In this document: positions 5,260 through 5,564 of the stretch, piece after piece | How positions within the stretch are numbered: the first letter of the stretch is position 1 | Layout of the letters: each line of letters begins with the position of its first letter | Source of the DNA: Clostridiales bacterium | Lineage (GTDB): Bacteria > Bacillota > Clostridia > WRLR01 | DNA: 5,564 nt | Assembly: GCA_031263625.1 (NCBI GenBank) | Contig: JAISFK010000220.1 | Coordinates: forward strand, 1 to 5,564 | Direction: 5' to 3' | Translations under genes and position numbers: made by a program | The notes under the pieces: model-generated | Seen by the model: only the letters and a program-made list of their open reading frames with translations | Databases searched by the model: none | What the model was told of the DNA's origin: nothing

Positions 5260-5324
5260 GTCATTCCGGGCTCGTCTCGGAATCCAGCCTTTAATTTTGG
5301 ATTCTGGGACAAGCCCAAAATGAA
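5260..5324. repeat. Inverted pair of REP-like units (long imperfect hairpin)
   Basis: A unit at 5260-5285 (GTCATTCCGGGCTCGTCTCG, then GAATCC) faces an inverted relative at 5299-5324 (GGATTCTGGGACAAGCCC, then AAAATGAA), separated by an AT-rich 13-base loop. The arms pair over about 26 bases with a few mismatches. On the minus strand it lies about 100 bases beyond the FHA stop at 5426 and could act as a transcript-end or mRNA-stabilising hairpin; no U-run follows on that strand. Confidence 0.75.
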
Positions 5325-5410
5325 GCTTTTTGTAGCTTGTTGTAGCTTATTGCCACTTGTTGTCGCTTGTTTCCGCTCGTTGCCGCCTGCTGTCTTGCTG
5401 TTTCGTGCTG
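5321..5410. repeat. Decanucleotide tandem repeat
   Basis: Successive 10-base blocks from 5321 read TGAAGCTTTT, TGTAGCTTGT, TGTAGCTTAT, TGCCACTTGT, TGTCGCTTGT, TTCCGCTCGT, TGCCGCCTGC, then two decayed blocks. The consensus is TGtcGCTTGT. About seven units keep strict 10-base phase, close to one helical turn. Confidence 0.75.
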
Positions 5411-5425
5411 TCCAGCGCCGACGCG

Positions 5426-5564
5426 CTATGGCGAGGTCGGCGCTACCGCCGGATCTGCCGTCGCGCCCGCCCATCGGAACTCGCTTCCGCAGAATGGCAC
5501 GAAAACCAGCTCCGTGCCGCCGACTTTCAGCACGTCGCCCTTTTTGAGCCTCACGGCGTCAAGC
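5426..5564 (-). CDS. FHA-domain protein, C-terminal end only
   Basis: The frame enters from the right edge and ends at TAG (5428-5426), giving 45 residues. It reads LDAVRLKKGDVLKVGGTELV, then FVPFCGSEFRW, then a short Ala/Pro/Thr tail. This is the last strand pair of the same FHA family as the degenerate protein at 3059-3667 (compare LRAYDAILAGDLRLVFMPFC), here closer to the family norm I know, which ends in '(F/M)(V/I)PFC...F.W'. The two genes are probably paralogues flanking the phosphatase. Binding residues lie outside the window, so their state cannot be judged. The start is not visible. Confidence 0.85.
   Translation of the reverse strand, partial: LDAVRLKKGDVLKVGGTELVFVPFCGSEFRWAGATADPAVAPTSP

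Larger units (their letters stand above)
4800..5425. other. Gene-free repeat region between FHA and PP2C genes
   Basis: About 626 bases without a supportable gene. From the left it contains a 38-bp tandem array (4808-5259), an inverted pair of REP units (5260-5324), a decanucleotide tandem repeat (5321-5390, decaying to about 5410) and a short spacer before the FHA stop at 5426. A frame of 422 codons crosses part of it on the plus strand but is antisense to the phosphatase and repetitive. Confidence 0.75.

Noticed and set aside
4026..5294. 422-codon plus-strand open frame
   Set aside because: It is antisense to the PP2C gene and continues through the 38-bp repeat array; its translation is repetitive and shows no domain.
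3679..5324. Insertion sequence or transposase remnants
   Set aside because: Repeats are short palindromic or tandem units; no transposase-like reading frame or terminal inverted repeats of IS size were seen.

Overview
The window is a GC-rich bacterial locus. Every gene I can support lies on the minus strand, so transcription runs from high to low coordinates. The set is a phospho-signalling module: several forkhead-associated (FHA, phosphothreonine-binding) proteins, a PP2C-type Ser/Thr phosphatase and a large ABC transporter with two N-terminal FHA domains. The FHA subfamilies resemble ones I know from Clostridia-type Firmicutes, so a high-GC Clostridia relative is my best guess. The taxonomic call is weak and comes from recalled family resemblance only. 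No kinase is present; a Ser/Thr kinase would be expected nearby.

Layout in order of transcription. 5564-5426 is the last 45 codons of an FHA protein. 5425-4800 has no gene: a decanucleotide tandem repeat, an inverted pair of REP-like palindromes, and a very regular 38-bp tandem array that appears to have a four-unit higher-order period. 4799-3984 is a complete PP2C phosphatase whose last residues and stop codon lie in REP-type repeat DNA. 3983-3668 is repeat DNA, including a roughly 157-bp tandem duplication that copied the 3' end of the phosphatase gene. 3667-3059 is a degenerate FHA protein. 3068-2820 and 2829-2575 are two chimeric mini-ORFs, and 2584-2216 is a compact, intact FHA protein. 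2215-2039 is an AT-rich intergenic stretch with tandem and nested inverted repeats. 2038 to the left edge is the FHA-FHA-ABC transporter, which leaves the window just as its membrane domain begins.

The most unusual structure is at 2447-3169. A 239-bp segment spanning the end of one FHA gene and the start of the next is present three times in tandem. Each internal copy forms an ORF that joins the N-terminal 46-48 residues of the downstream FHA protein to the C-terminal 36 residues of the upstream one. Every junction keeps the same ribosome-binding site and a 10-base stop/start overlap, so four ORFs form a chain that could be translationally coupled.

Functional model (inference): a membrane kinase outside the window phosphorylates partners, the FHA domains dock phosphothreonine, PP2C resets the signal, and the FHA-ABC protein is a phospho-regulated exporter or scaffold. 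Intergenic DNA here is unusually repeat-laden, and two separate tandem duplications have run across gene ends.
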